Assembly (NCBI GenBank): GCA_025331445.1
Contig: JAIWNE010000009.1
Location: 372,001-436,000, forward strand
Source of the DNA: Blakeslea trispora
Lineage: Eukaryota; Mucoromycota; Mucoromycetes; Mucorales; Choanephoraceae
Direction of reading: 5' to 3'
DNA: 64,000 nt
The position numbers were made by a program, and so were the translations under genes. Below are positions 50,855 through 61,768 of the stretch, in pieces. A model generated the notes under the pieces. That model did no database searches and was not told the DNA's origin. It worked only from the letters and a program-made list of their open reading frames with translations. Within the stretch, counting starts at the first letter, position 1, and each line of letters starts with the position of its first letter.

Positions 50855-52192
50855 ATGTCCAAAAGTAAGGTCAAGAGATAGAGTTCGGATGATTGCGTGA
50901 ATAAACAACTTCTCGTATAAACAGTCTAGTTATATTCGTGAAACTATTACAATTCATTAATCCATATCTCTCCCAGCCGCCAATCCAGAGTTAACGGACC
51001 AAACTATATACAACCGTGCTAGAGGCTTCGCAGCCGGTATGGCTTCTGGAATAACCAAACTAGTTGTAGGGCATCCATTTGGTATGTCATTTTTACTAAA
51101 TTTCTATAGCCAAATAGTTTTATGAATAAAATTTGAATAGACACTGTCAAAATTCGTATGCAAACAACAAGCAAATCAGATGGTAGATTTAACGGACCTT
51201 TGGATTGCTTCTTGAAGACGATTCGGAACGAAGGCATTCGAGGCATATATAAAGGCGCTACACCTCCTCTTGTTGGCTGGATGTTTATGGATTCATTGAT
51301 GTATGTATCGGTATATTTCGATTTTGAGCACAAAGATCACTGAGATTGCACGCAAGAAAGGTTAGGCACTTTGCATAATGCGCGCATAATTCAACAATCA
51401 TGGAATGGAGATAAACCTCTCAGTCTATTCCAACATGGTTTAGCAGGGTTGGCAGGCGGCATTACAGTATCTTTTGTAGCTACACCTGTGGAGCAAATAA
51501 AGGCTAGACTGCAAGTGCAATATGATGCTAAATCAAAAATCTACAGCGGGCCTATTGACTGTATTCGCCAAGTAGTATGTATATCAATGATTGTTGTTAT
51601 GAGCGTCTTGTAGGCAATGTTAATAAGAGGAATACTGTAGGTCCGTAACAATGGTATCTTTGGTTTATGGCAAGGTCTTTTGCCCACGATGCTATTTCGT
51701 AGTTGGTTCTTTCTATTTTGGAGTTCTTATGAAGTCTTCTCGCGCGAATTGAGAAAGAAGAATCTGACAGATGGAACAGTATCATTTGTGGCAGGTGGAC
51801 TGAGTGCTACTATTTTTTGGGTAGGCGCTTTTCCCTCAGGTAGATAACCAACCAAAAAACTTACATGAAGCGTGTAACATTATGAGTCATGGTTACATAA
51901 TACATACTTTATAACATAGACGTAGTGAAGAACCGGTACATGACTCAGCCAGATATACACCCAAAAAAGTTTCCTACACCAACTGCTGTTGCTCGTTATG
52001 TTTACCGAACGGAAGGAATGGCCGGGTTTTATAGAGGTACAGAGCATTGAATAGGAGAAGTCATCAGTTGTCTAATTGGCTTTCATAGGCTTCTTACCTT
52101 CTTTTCTTCGAGCATTTCCTACTAATGCTTCAGCTGTATTTATGTTTGAATTTGTTATGAAAATGCTTGGCAATAAAAAAGAGAATGAATAG
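50855..52192 (+). CDS. Mitochondrial carrier family transporter (SLC25)
   Basis: Exons are 50855-50864, 50977-51081, 51141-51300, 51361-51574, 51641-51839, 51920-52036 and 52089-52192, giving 302 aa. The first exon is 10 nt (ATG TCC AAA A). Three carrier repeats are visible, with signature starts VGHPFDTVKIRMQ, ATPVEQIKARLQ and AFPSDVVKNRYMTQ. Repeat 1 has GPLDCFLKTIRNEGIRGIYKG, repeat 2 RNNGIFGLWQGL and repeat 3 YRTEGMAGFYRG. Carriers swap metabolites across the mitochondrial inner membrane. The motifs are closest in style to the YMC1 / ornithine-carnitine carrier group, but the substrate is not assigned. Length is typical for the family. Confidence 0.9.
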
Positions 52193-52582
52193 ATCACACA
52201 CGCTTAATTGTAAGCCCAAAAAGAGACCAGCAACTCTTTGACAAGTACCTTTCTTGTTTTAAAATTAAACAGCAAGCTGCCAATGAAATCTTTGTTATTT
52301 GATCAGCAGCTTTGTGTTGAGTTTGTACCAAATGAAAAAAAAATGTAAAGAAGTTCTTCAACCTGGTTGTAAAAGACAAAAAAAAAGCCACATTATAAGA
52401 ACGTAAGATGATTACAAAATAGGCTGAAGGGAAAAGTGTTAAGAGGGAATTGGTTATCTGATTATACAAAAAGAAAAAGAAAAAAAAAGTTTGGTTGTCT
52501 GGATTTAAAGTTAAGACGTTGATGATTAATTTGACATTTTTTGTTTCTCTTTCTTCTTTTTATAATAAAAAAAAAACTTGTC
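52193..52582. other. Intergenic region upstream of HIS1
   Basis: This is a 390-bp A/T-rich spacer between co-oriented genes. It holds the HIS1 promoter and shows no gene. Confidence 0.5.
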
Positions 52583-53547
52583 ATGGATTTCGTCAAGGAC
52601 CTCACTGATAGACTCTTGTTTGCCGTTCCCAAGAAAGGCCGCCTCTACGAGCAATGTATGCAATTATTGCAAGGCTCAGATATTCACTTTAATCGTCGCT
52701 CTCGTCAAGATATCGCTCTTAGTACCAACTTGCCTATTGCTCTTATCTTCTTACCTGCTGCCGATATCCCCAAATATGTTGCTGATGGTGATGTCGATTT
52801 AGGTATCTCTGGTCAAGATATGATTGTTGAAAACGAAGTCCAAGACAAAGTAACTGAAATTATGGAGCTCGGTTTTGGTAAGTGCCGTTTGTGTGTTCAA
52901 GTTCCTGTCAAGGGTCCTTTCACCAACATCGAAGAGTTGGCTGGAAAGCGTATTGTTACCAGTTTCGATGCCTTTGCCAAAAAGGTTTTTGAACCTATTG
53001 ATCAAGCCAAGGGTACGAAAACAACTATCAACTATGTATCTGGTTCTGTTGAGGCTGCCTGTGCTTTAGGTCTCGCTGATGGTATCAGTAAGTAGTTACT
53101 TTATGAAATAGTGGCAAGATGATTCTTAATTGACTCTTTTCTTTCTTGATTTATAAAGTTGATCTTGTTGAATCTGGTGAAACAATGCGTGCAGCTGGTC
53201 TTCACGACATCAATACATTGCTAGAAACTCAATCTGTATTAATGTCTAACAAACACTCCAAGCATCAGGACTTGATTGATAAAATCACCTCTCGTATCCG
53301 AGGTGTGATCACAGCTGAGAAATACGTGTTGTGTACATACAATGTTGAGCGCGAAAACTTGGCTCGTGCTGTTCAAATCACACCTGGTCGTCAAGGTCCC
53401 ACCATCTCTTCTCTCGATTCTCATGAAGGATGGGTTGCTGTCTCAGCTATGATTGAAAAGAAGAAGAAGGGTGAAGTGATGGATGGCTTGTCTGAAGTAG
53501 GCGCCACTGACATTTTGGTTATGTCTTTTACCAACTGCAGAGTTTAG
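52583..53547 (+). CDS. HIS1: ATP phosphoribosyltransferase, first step of histidine synthesis
   Basis: Exons are 52583-53087 and 53159-53547, giving 297 aa, the normal length of the long, His-regulated form. The start region RLLFAVPKKGRLYEQC and the catalytic-domain segments VDLGISGQDMIVE, GKRIVTSF and VSGSVEAACALGLADGI are typical. They continue across the intron as IDLVESGETMRAAGL. The C-terminal regulatory ACT-like domain ends with WVAVSAMIEKKKKGEVMDGL and GATDILVMSFTNCRV. The enzyme joins ATP and PRPP to give N1-(5-phosphoribosyl)-ATP, and histidine inhibits it. The stop lies only 46 bp from the convergent ureF stop. Confidence 0.97.
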
Positions 53548-53593
53548 TTCATTGTCGTTGCATTTATTTATGTACATTTGTATATGTATATCC

Positions 53594-54408
53594 TTAGCTA
53601 TTGAATAATCTAGAATAAAGACGATCGTGCATCCCTTGACACACATCTAATAATGGGTTTGTCTGACAGCAGTCTTCCAATCCTATTCCTTTTGTTTGAT
53701 CCAAGATGATCTCAGTCGCTTTTCTTGATACCAAAAGCATTTTTTGTGCTTCATAAGGTCCAATTATATTCAATCGAACTGCTGAAGAATAGATAGTTCT
53801 TGTGAAGAGATAAAGCCAAAGGTGAAGTGTGTTTTCTAGAGGTAAAAAAAAAAAGCAAGCAACATTGATCATGAGCGAAATGGCTTAGCTTCTCTTGCGA
53901 CATTCTTTTTACCTATGTCTACTTTAAGGTATCGACAAACAAGTCCATAACATACAGCAAAGTGTCCATCGACTTTCTCACCCCGAATCATACTTTTCCA
54001 TTTCTTGATGATATTGATATCATACTGCTGATTCTCTTGAGTAAAGCATTTCAAATACAGTGTAAGCATAGCAATGCCTTGTGCCAGCGACGCTCTTTTG
54101 GCAACTGAGTTGGCTGTCATAACTGCATCACACGTAGCATCAACCTCAATAAGCTCAGAAAGAGGATCTTCTTTATCGAGTGCTTCATATCCTGCCCTAA
54201 CAAAGCAGTTTGTATTGGAAGCATAGTTGTGTGTAGAAGACATTACAAAATCAACAAGGTTTTTATTATCAACAAGACCTGCTTGCCAGCTTGCTTCCAA
54301 ACCTGAAGAAGCAACAAATCCACCTGTAGGAAGAGCTGAGTCCGTCAAAATGTACAGTAGCCAGCTACTGGTCTCACTTGAGCTAAAGAAATCTACAGAA
54401 CCATTCAT
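53594..54408 (-). CDS. ureF: Urease accessory protein UreF
   Basis: Exons in coding order are 53913-54408 and 53594-53835, giving 245 aa. The signatures are LYILTDSALPTGGFVASSGLEA near the N-terminus, RASLAQGIAMLTLY and DGHFAVCYGLVCRYL. After the 77-nt intron come LHLWLYLFTRTIYSSAVRL and IIGPYEAQKMLL. UreF works with UreD and UreG to load nickel into urease in the cytoplasm. Length and motifs are normal. It is transcribed in the same direction as the Fanzor-like gene upstream, so its promoter must lie within the 188 bp at 54409-54596 or inside the Fanzor 3' end. Confidence 0.95.
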
Positions 54409-54503
54409 TTGGATTTTTAGAAAGGGGTTGGAGGAAAGAGAACCAAAAAAAAAGAAAATAGGTCATCAAGCTACTCTTGTTAAAATAAGGGGGAGGAGTT
54501 TAT

Positions 54504-54532
54504 CGAGAAGGCAAGGCTGTCATGTCTGGGGG
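54504..54532 (+). repeat. Imperfect inverted repeat, left copy (candidate transposon end)
   Basis: This segment matches the reverse complement of 60231-60259 at 21 of 29 positions by eye, including the exact decamer TGTCTGGGGG and a GGCTG block. It lies 65 bp beyond the Fanzor-like stop codon, between that gene and ureF. Confidence 0.45.
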
Positions 54533-54596
54533 GGGGGTGAGAAGGTTTAGCAATTTAAAGCAATTAGAGTTTGTGTAACACTTACAACCTTGCTTA

Positions 54597-57500
54597 TCAC
54601 GCTTCGCGTGCAGCCAATACACCGCTTCTTGTACAAAAGGATGCTGTTTTGTGATTAAATTCAGTGTCGGAGGGACTGATGGTTTGACAGAAAGCAGGGA
54701 GGGTTTGCTGAAAGAGCAAAGTTGTAATCCCAGAAATGGCAATAGCAAGAGCAGACAGTTTGTCACGGCCACTTACCCCACGACCATTCTTGACAGATGG
54801 GCATTCAGGGTTCAAACAATGGAACGCGCCTTTCATGTTTCTATATACTGTTTTGCTTTTCACTTGTATGAGCTGCTTTGGATGTTGAAGTTTGTGAAAG
54901 CAATAGACACATGTCTGGGAAGTATAGTTTTCATTGGTAATGCTGACTGTTGTATAGCGGGCATGGTTATCCTGTTTCCAAGTTCCACCATAGCGCAAGT
55001 GCCGCTTGATTCTGGAGCCAACACCCATACCTCTATCACCAATCATCATAACCAACTGCTTCTGAGATGACTGAGGCTCTACTTTCTTCTTGCCTTTTCG
55101 ATCTTTGACTGCTTCTACTTTAGGGTTCAACCAAAGACGTTCTCGAGCACAAACACGGTCTTTTGACTTCTTCATAAACATTTCTCTTTTCATATCACCC
55201 TTCTTCATCTTGGCATTCTGGTAGAAGCTTCTCACTACATTCTTATTATCTTGTAAACATCTGTACGCATTCCAAACATCTTCTTCATTCTTGATAGTAC
55301 TGAAATTTTGACGTGACAATGCTGCTTCTGCTTCAGCGACTTGCGGACTGTTTTTCTTCATCAACGCCAACTCATGTCTGTAATGAAAGTTTCTACTTGC
55401 AAAATCAACATCTTCAGCCGAGACTGTCTTTGCTTCAGGCAATGGTTGGAATTCAGGTTCAGTTTGCTCAGTCAAAGCAGCGAAACGGTTGTGGAGCTTC
55501 AAATGGTAGACATATCGTTCAAGTGAAACAGGTACTGATTCTGACATTTTTACAATGCCATTGTCCGTGCCAGAGAAAACGAAATCTTGAGAAAGTTGTT
55601 GAGGATCTGGATCAAGTTTTGCATCTTCAGACTTGAATATAGCACCTCGTTCATTGACATCAGCCTTTTGGATATGTCTCAAGGTCTTTTCAGCCTTCTG
55701 CTTTCCCTTGTCTTTTTTAGGCATGGCAAGAGCTCTACGTCGAATATACAGACTAAATCTTTGATCAGATAACTCGCGCTTGCATTCTTCAACAGCCAAA
55801 TAACCCTCATATCTTTGTTCTTTGAGTAATCCAATGAGCTGAGATATATCCTTTCGAATGTCATCTAAAGCTTTCTTTTGTAGCTCGGTAGGTATAGCCA
55901 CTGGCAGTTCCTGCTGACCAGATTGAGTACCTTTGAGTTTGTTGATTGCGTTGCGAATGATATTAAAGATGTCTGGCAAGCAGCCACAAAGACCGGCTTC
56001 AGCTTCTTCGGAAGGAGTGGATGGCCTAGATGGTTCAGTTGGTAGAGCTTGAGTTGCAGAAGGCTCGGAGAAGGGGTTTTTCCAATATCGCTTAGCTACT
56101 TTGATTTGAATACCAAAGTTACCATCATTGTATGCTTTATAAGCTTGCTTCAGGTTCTTGGACAAATCATTCACTTCTTTCTGCAAAGTAGCAATTTCAT
56201 TCTTGAGGATATTCTTGTCTTTTTCGGACTGCAACAGGATTTGCTGCCATGTTGATTCTGGAAGATTGCTGGTGGAAGGCTGCTTTTTTAAAGAAGCTGT
56301 TGTTTCCTTGGGCTTGTTCATCTTTGTACCTAACAACCTTACATGCTGTAAGCCGGGCAGAATAGTGATGTTGTGTGCGAATATCAACTTGTTTTGTTTA
56401 CATGCTGCTTGAATGCTTGCCATATTGAAAAAGGAATTAAATACAGCATCCTTATGATTATAGACATCAATTGTACGTTGAAGCGGTGTGCCATCATATT
56501 TGAAGAATCTCAGTTTTTGTTGACCATGATTACAATACAAAGAGTAGAGGGATTCTGCATTCATTCGGAAAGCTTTTAGGCTGGCAGACGGCATAGGGCA
56601 CATGTTGCGATTAAATCTAGCATAACCGGCACAGCGGAGAAGATCATTTGCAAGGATAATAAATGGAAGTTGGTGGCCAATAGATTCATAGTTTGTTTTT
56701 GATGGGATATATGGTTTGAGCCTTGTGACAATAAGTAAGCATACATTAATCTCATGTTCTGCAAGATCAGCGCGTTTATTCACCAAAGATTCACGAGTGA
56801 GATCATCATCTTCAAATAGTAAGCTTTTCATCAGACCCTTCAATTCGAATATACGCCTTCTACTAGCATCTTGGCTACTATCCCTCAAAGCATCTTCTTC
56901 TTCAATTATATCTACTTCTTCAACACTAGAATAGTCATCGGGGGATGGAGGTAAAGCAGCTTCTTCAGATACTTTTTTGGCCATGGCTGATTCTTCTAAC
57001 GGGGATCTCATTGGTTCTTTGCCTTTGCTAGACTTGATATTTAGAGGCTTTGCAGATTGACTTCCAACAGATACAGCCAATTTTTTGCTGCCTTCAGCTC
57101 GTTCTTCATCACCTATATCTTCAAGAGGTCGTTTTCGACTTGGACCAGGGGCATTTTCAGCAACAACATGTTTAGATGTAGTTTGTTTTTGTGTCTCTCG
57201 CTTCTTCTAAATAAAGTGAAGATAAAGGTTTATGAGTGCTACTGTTATAAGTCGAGATAAGAAAAAACTGTTACCTTCTGTATGATAAAATCTTCGTACG
57301 TCTTGATACGTTTTTTGCTCTCGGCAGCGCGTGCGATCCAAATGTCACCTTTTTTTGCTTTCCGGTTATACTTCCTCAAGCGGTATTTCTCATTCCTGAT
57401 GATCTTGCGATACACACTTGATGGTAATACAGAAATATCATGGTTTTGAACTTGTGGGGGCAACTGGCTTTCCTCGTTTTTCTTCTTTTGACGTTCTTTT

Positions 57501-58753
57501 GCACGGTCTGCGTAGGTACTGAGGTATTCTTGATGCTTTTTTTCTCTCAAAGGAGACAGATGGATTCTTAAGAGTGCTAACAATAGCTTGTCCAACAGGA
57601 TCTTGAACATTTTCTTCTCGGCCCACATGTTGGATAGATTGGTTTGGTAGGTAGTCAGGGCAGACACGTAGCATTCTCTGTTTAGAGAGTTTTTTTCAAA
57701 GGTAGTTTGGGAGCTGTATTGTGGTTTTATGATGTTGATTAGACTCAAAATTAGAGGGTATTTAGATTTGCTAGCATCACTCATGCCTCTTGCTCCATAG
57801 AATTCAGATAATAATAAACTCAGATGATTGCTGGTAAACAAACCGCGGATTTGTGCGTCAAGAGCATCATGGTTTTGAGGTAGTGGGCTAGCGGAATGCT
57901 GAACATGTTCTTGCATTTTGAAATTGTCAGGAAATATGTCTTGTGTTCTAAAGCCTTCTGCTGCTTGGAAGTTGATTTGGTTTGTGTCCAGCACAAAAGT
58001 ATGATTGCGAAATGAAAGCATGGTTAGAAATACAAGGAGTTGGAAATCAGCTACAAAATCAGATGCAGAAGGGACAAGCATGTTCATCTTGGTATCAAAT
58101 ATGGTCTTGATTGGTTCATTCAAGTTTTTACGCAAAATTGAGTTGAATGACACAGTACAGACAGCATAGTTTTCATCTTCAGTTTCTTCAGTTTCCAGTT
58201 CTTCAGGCACATCTTCAGATAGCATAGGTATATCTTCAGATGGAGAAGCAGCCATGCTCATGGGACTAGCTGCAGAAGGCGAAGCAGCACTCATTGGGCT
58301 TTGCATTGTCAAAGCAGAAAGGAAATCACTAGGAGTGCCTGCTCTAGCAGACTCTTGAAATTCTTGATAGATTTGATCAAAATTGTTTGATAGGTACTGA
58401 TTCCAAGCGATATGACCCCTGGGCATATTATTATCATCTCTGAATCTTGCTGATGCTTCACCTTTTTCTAGATTGGCCATCTCCTCTACTTTGGCATAGA
58501 ACCCTTTTGGAGCCGTCCTTTTAGCTTTTAGTACTTCTTTACCATTAGCAGGGTTAGGCGATTTTTGCATCCATTCAATAATATAAGTTTTTGCAGCCAT
58601 TTCAAATGCGCCGATGAATTCTTGTGCAGGTTGATCTCTCCATCTTCTTCGAGTAGCTTGGGTGACAACAGAAGCAGAAGCAGATGCTAGGATTGGTCCT
58701 CTGACATCTTCATCTGTATAAACAGAGTATTGTCTGGCCTTTTCACGTACCAT
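54597..58753 (-). CDS. Fanzor1-like (TnpB/OrfB-related) RNA-guided nuclease
   Basis: Exons in coding order are 57275-58753 and 54597-57206 (68-nt intron), giving 1,362 aa. The first ~490 residues and a Ser/Glu-rich, Lys-rich linker (~494-640) are fungal-specific extensions. The C-terminal part is OrfB-like. RuvC-I is SGTDNGIVKMS (Asp1041). The RuvC-II region is MMIGDRGMGVGSRIKRH, with Gly where TnpB has Glu, and a possible substitute Glu1252 in TNENYTSQTC. The zinc ribbon is CVYC (1259-1262) and CLNPEC (1290-1295), and RuvC-III is GRDKLSALAIA (Asp1308). Fanzors are eukaryotic relatives of TnpB that cut DNA using a guide RNA made from the element end. The displaced Glu is a known Fanzor1 trait. 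The frame is uninterrupted, so the protein could be active. Confidence 0.87.
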
Positions 58754-60230
58754 TAAAATGATGATACTGGCGCCTGATTTACGACTTGTGTGAGTTCATT
58801 ACGTTTACCTTTACAATCTTCAATAAGCTAACTTACTTTAAATTGATTACCTGTATTATTTGCAGCACAACAATGAAATTAACAGAAAAAAAAAGGAATT
58901 AAAGAAGAGTGATATAAGAATGGTCCAATCCTTCTTCTAATTTATCTCTCTATTTATATATTTCTAAAGCCAAGGCGATTTTCATTGTCTTCTATTATCA
59001 AGTAATATTCCTGTTTTTGGTGTTATGTTACACTTGAAGTGGGAAGCATAGAAAATAACTGCTTAAACTTTATCTGTTGTACACATCTTCTCAGAACAAA
59101 GAAAGTAGTACTCAATAAAGAAACAGAGTTTAATGATAACTAAAATAGATAACCATATACAAAAAAAGATAAAACACACATCTGTTTGATCAGACTCATC
59201 ATGCTGACCTTCAAAGACATCTTTAATCGCTCGAAACGGCTGACAATAGGAAAGAACAATGAGCCGTTATTTGAGATAGAGGCTGATTGAACAATACAGT
59301 TATCTACAGTAATATAATTTCAGTACACAAAGCGATAAGAGAAAGATAGGCAGGAAAAAAGCAGCAGGAGAAGAACTGCTCTTTGCTATGTCTGTGTTAC
59401 AGCAATCAATGCAGTTTATTGATTCCTTCTAAAGATAGCCAACACATATGAAAAGACCTATTTGATAAGGATATAATATGCTTTTGCTTTAACAATATTA
59501 GACTACTTGCTTGATATCGAGTTGTACATCTTAGATCGTTTTGTATGTGGAGTGAACGCTATTCACCAAAAAGATCATCAAATTTATTACTAAGAAAACA
59601 ATAGCATGAAATCTTTTAAGGTAGACAGTTTTCTTTCTTTAGAGAAGCTAAGCTTTTGAAAGAACAAATACAGTCAAATGTTTGATTTATATAGACAAAC
59701 GACAACAACCAAGTTTGATCTGGGTACTGCTTGTGGTCGCCCTTCTCAAACAGAAACAAACTCTCTTTAGTTTATAGCAGGAGGTAAGTTATTTCATATG
59801 CCTCAAAATGTACAGTGCTGATGATTTTTACCCAAAAAATCACATTACAAGCTTGATTCCATAAATGGGACACTTTTTTATTCCAGCATATCTTTCATTG
59901 ACTCCTCTAATAGTGTTCCTTTAACGAAATACAGCTCATGTAAGGATTGCAGGGCGTTACTGGCTTCGTTTCTGAGACAAGGCTTACTTCATTAGCTTGA
60001 TTATCTTACTCACTTTCGTTTCTTATTTGTAGTCCAACAAGCTTGCAATCACTGGAATTTTCTTGATGAATTTCTTTGGTAGAAGAGAGAAAATTCTGTA
60101 GTTTTTAGTAATATTCTGTTTGAGCCCACTCATTCAAAAACCATTAAGCAAAAACTTAAATGAGCGACGGTAATAACAACTTTTATTGGCTAACAGTGTC
60201 CAATCGTATTGCTTATTACCGGCGGAGTAG

Positions 60231-60259
60231 CCCCCAGACACAGCAGCCCCGCCATCGAG
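60231..60259 (-). repeat. Imperfect inverted repeat, right copy (candidate transposon end)
   Basis: It begins CCCCCAGACA and is the partner of 54504-54532 in inverted orientation, about 1.5 kb upstream of the Fanzor-like start codon. It sits in the only GC-rich patch of this intergenic region. Confidence 0.45.
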
Positions 60260-60273
60260 AAAGATATGCGGGG
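60247..60273. other. GC-rich hairpin
   Basis: CCCCGC (60247-60252) and GCGGGG (60268-60273) form a perfect 6-bp stem with a 15-nt loop. It overlaps the right candidate inverted repeat. Confidence 0.4.
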
Positions 60274-60559
60274 TTTAAACCAAAATGATAGATTAGCATA
60301 TCACAGCAAAAAGATCAAAGATTCTACAGTTGAGTCTTGTCAACACACAATTGCACAGACAGACAAGATCGTTCATGTAACAAAAACTTGGAAAGTGCAA
60401 CATGTTCAGCAAAATGCTTTTAAAGAAAACGCTAACATAGCAACAATAAGACCCAAAACACAATTTTTGAATACTCTTATTCATTTTCATACTTTTTATT
60501 CAATCAAAGCAATGGTGGATCTAAGAAAAATGACATAAAAAATGTACTCCTTGGGCTAC

Positions 60560-61768
60560 TTAAAGAGTACGGGTGACTTGCCAGACACGAATGATGTTGT
60601 CGGTATAACCAGAGAAGAGAGTGGCACCGTCAGCAGACCAACAGACAGACAAACATTCGGGATCAGGGTTCTTTCTCTTACCCAATTGAGGGAATTCAGG
60701 ACGAAGTTCGTCAACGATAGACTTGGATTCGAGATCCCAGATCTTGATACCGTTGGCAGTGGCAGCACAGAGCCAGTAACGGTTGGGGGAGAAAGTCAAG
60801 GCGTGAACGTTGGAGCCAGCTTCAAGAGAGTACAAGTGCTTGGCATCGTTCAAGTCCCAGAGCATGACAACACCGTCCTTACCAGCAGAAGCACAGAGAG
60901 AACCATCAGGGGAGATGGTGACAGTGTTAACGTAACCGTTGTGACCAATGAAGTTGGTACGGAGCTTAAGCTTGGTCAAGTCCCAGACCTTAACAAGCTT
61001 GTCCCAACCACCAGAGACGATGACAGGGTTAGCAGGGTTAGGAGAGAAACGGACACAAGAGACCCATTCGGTGTGACCATCTTCAGTGATGTTGTACTTA
61101 CATTCACCGAGAGTGTTCCACAACTTGATGCTCTTATCACGAGAACCAGAGACGATTTGACGGTTGTCAGCAGAGAAAGAGACAGACAAGACATCGTTCT
61201 TGTGGCCAACGAAACGGCGGGTGGTGGTACCGCTGTTCAAGTCCCAGAGACGGAGAGTTTGATCCCAAGAAGCAGACAAGGCGAATTGACCATCAGAAGA
61301 GATAGCAATGTCTTCGATGAAGTGGGAGTGACCGACAAGGGACTTACGGGGAACACCGTAGTTCATTTCGTCTCTATTATACAGATGCAATATCGATTTA
61401 GTGAAAATGGTCTTCTCTTTTACTTTAGAGTCTGTCTGCTGCAGGCTGCTTATTTTTCTCTTTTACCTAGTGAGGTTCCAGACGATGATAGATCTGTCAC
61501 GAGAGGCAGACAAGACCATATCGGGAGCTTCAGAGGTGGTAGCGATGGCAGTGACTAAAGTAGGTGATGGTCAATATCGTCCTCTATTGTTGCTATTATG
61601 GGATTGCTCATGCATAAAGTAATGTGCATAAGGTTGTATTATGCTTACCCCAGTTGCCATGGCCTAAATTAATAAAATTAGATTCATCCATCCATCCATT
61701 ATCTATCAATCCGTTTTATTCGCTAGTAATTTACCTTCGAGAGTACCGCGCAAGGTAAGAGTATCCAT
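60560..61768 (-). CDS. RACK1: RACK1/Cpc2 ribosome-associated WD40 scaffold
   Basis: Exons in coding order are 61735-61768, 61649-61663, 61467-61554 and 60560-61373, giving 316 aa. Seven WD repeats are readable, for example [80 protein letters not shown] and [10 protein letters not shown]. It ends with [23 protein letters not shown]1 (yeast Asc1, fission yeast Cpc2) sits on the 40S head near the mRNA exit and links translation to kinase signalling. Exon 2 is a 15-nt microexon encoding the GHGNW corner of blade 1. Codons are strongly C-ending, as in highly expressed genes. Length is canonical. Confidence 0.97.
61649..61663 (-). other. 15-nt microexon of RACK1
   Basis: The sequence GC CAT GGC AAC TGG G is bounded by TTAG and GTAAGC. 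It is required to join residues [12 protein letters not shown] to [11 protein letters not shown] in frame. Confidence 0.85.

Larger units (their letters stand above)
58754..60559. other. Upstream region of the Fanzor-like gene
   Basis: This is 1.8 kb of AT-rich DNA without a recognisable gene, apart from a sharply GC-richer patch at about 60219-60273 that contains the candidate inverted repeat and a hairpin. The 110-codon open stretch at 60209-60538 begins with TTG and passes through that patch. I do not regard it as a gene. Confidence 0.5.

Noticed and set aside
60542..61558. 338-codon open frame on the + strand
   Set aside because: It is the antisense mirror of the RACK1 main exon. Its openness comes from the biased C-ending codons of RACK1, and it has no domain.
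61373..61648. Possible intron-encoded snoRNAs in RACK1 introns
   Set aside because: RACK1 introns host C/D snoRNAs in animals, but I saw no paired C (RTGATGA) and D (CTGA) boxes in these short introns.
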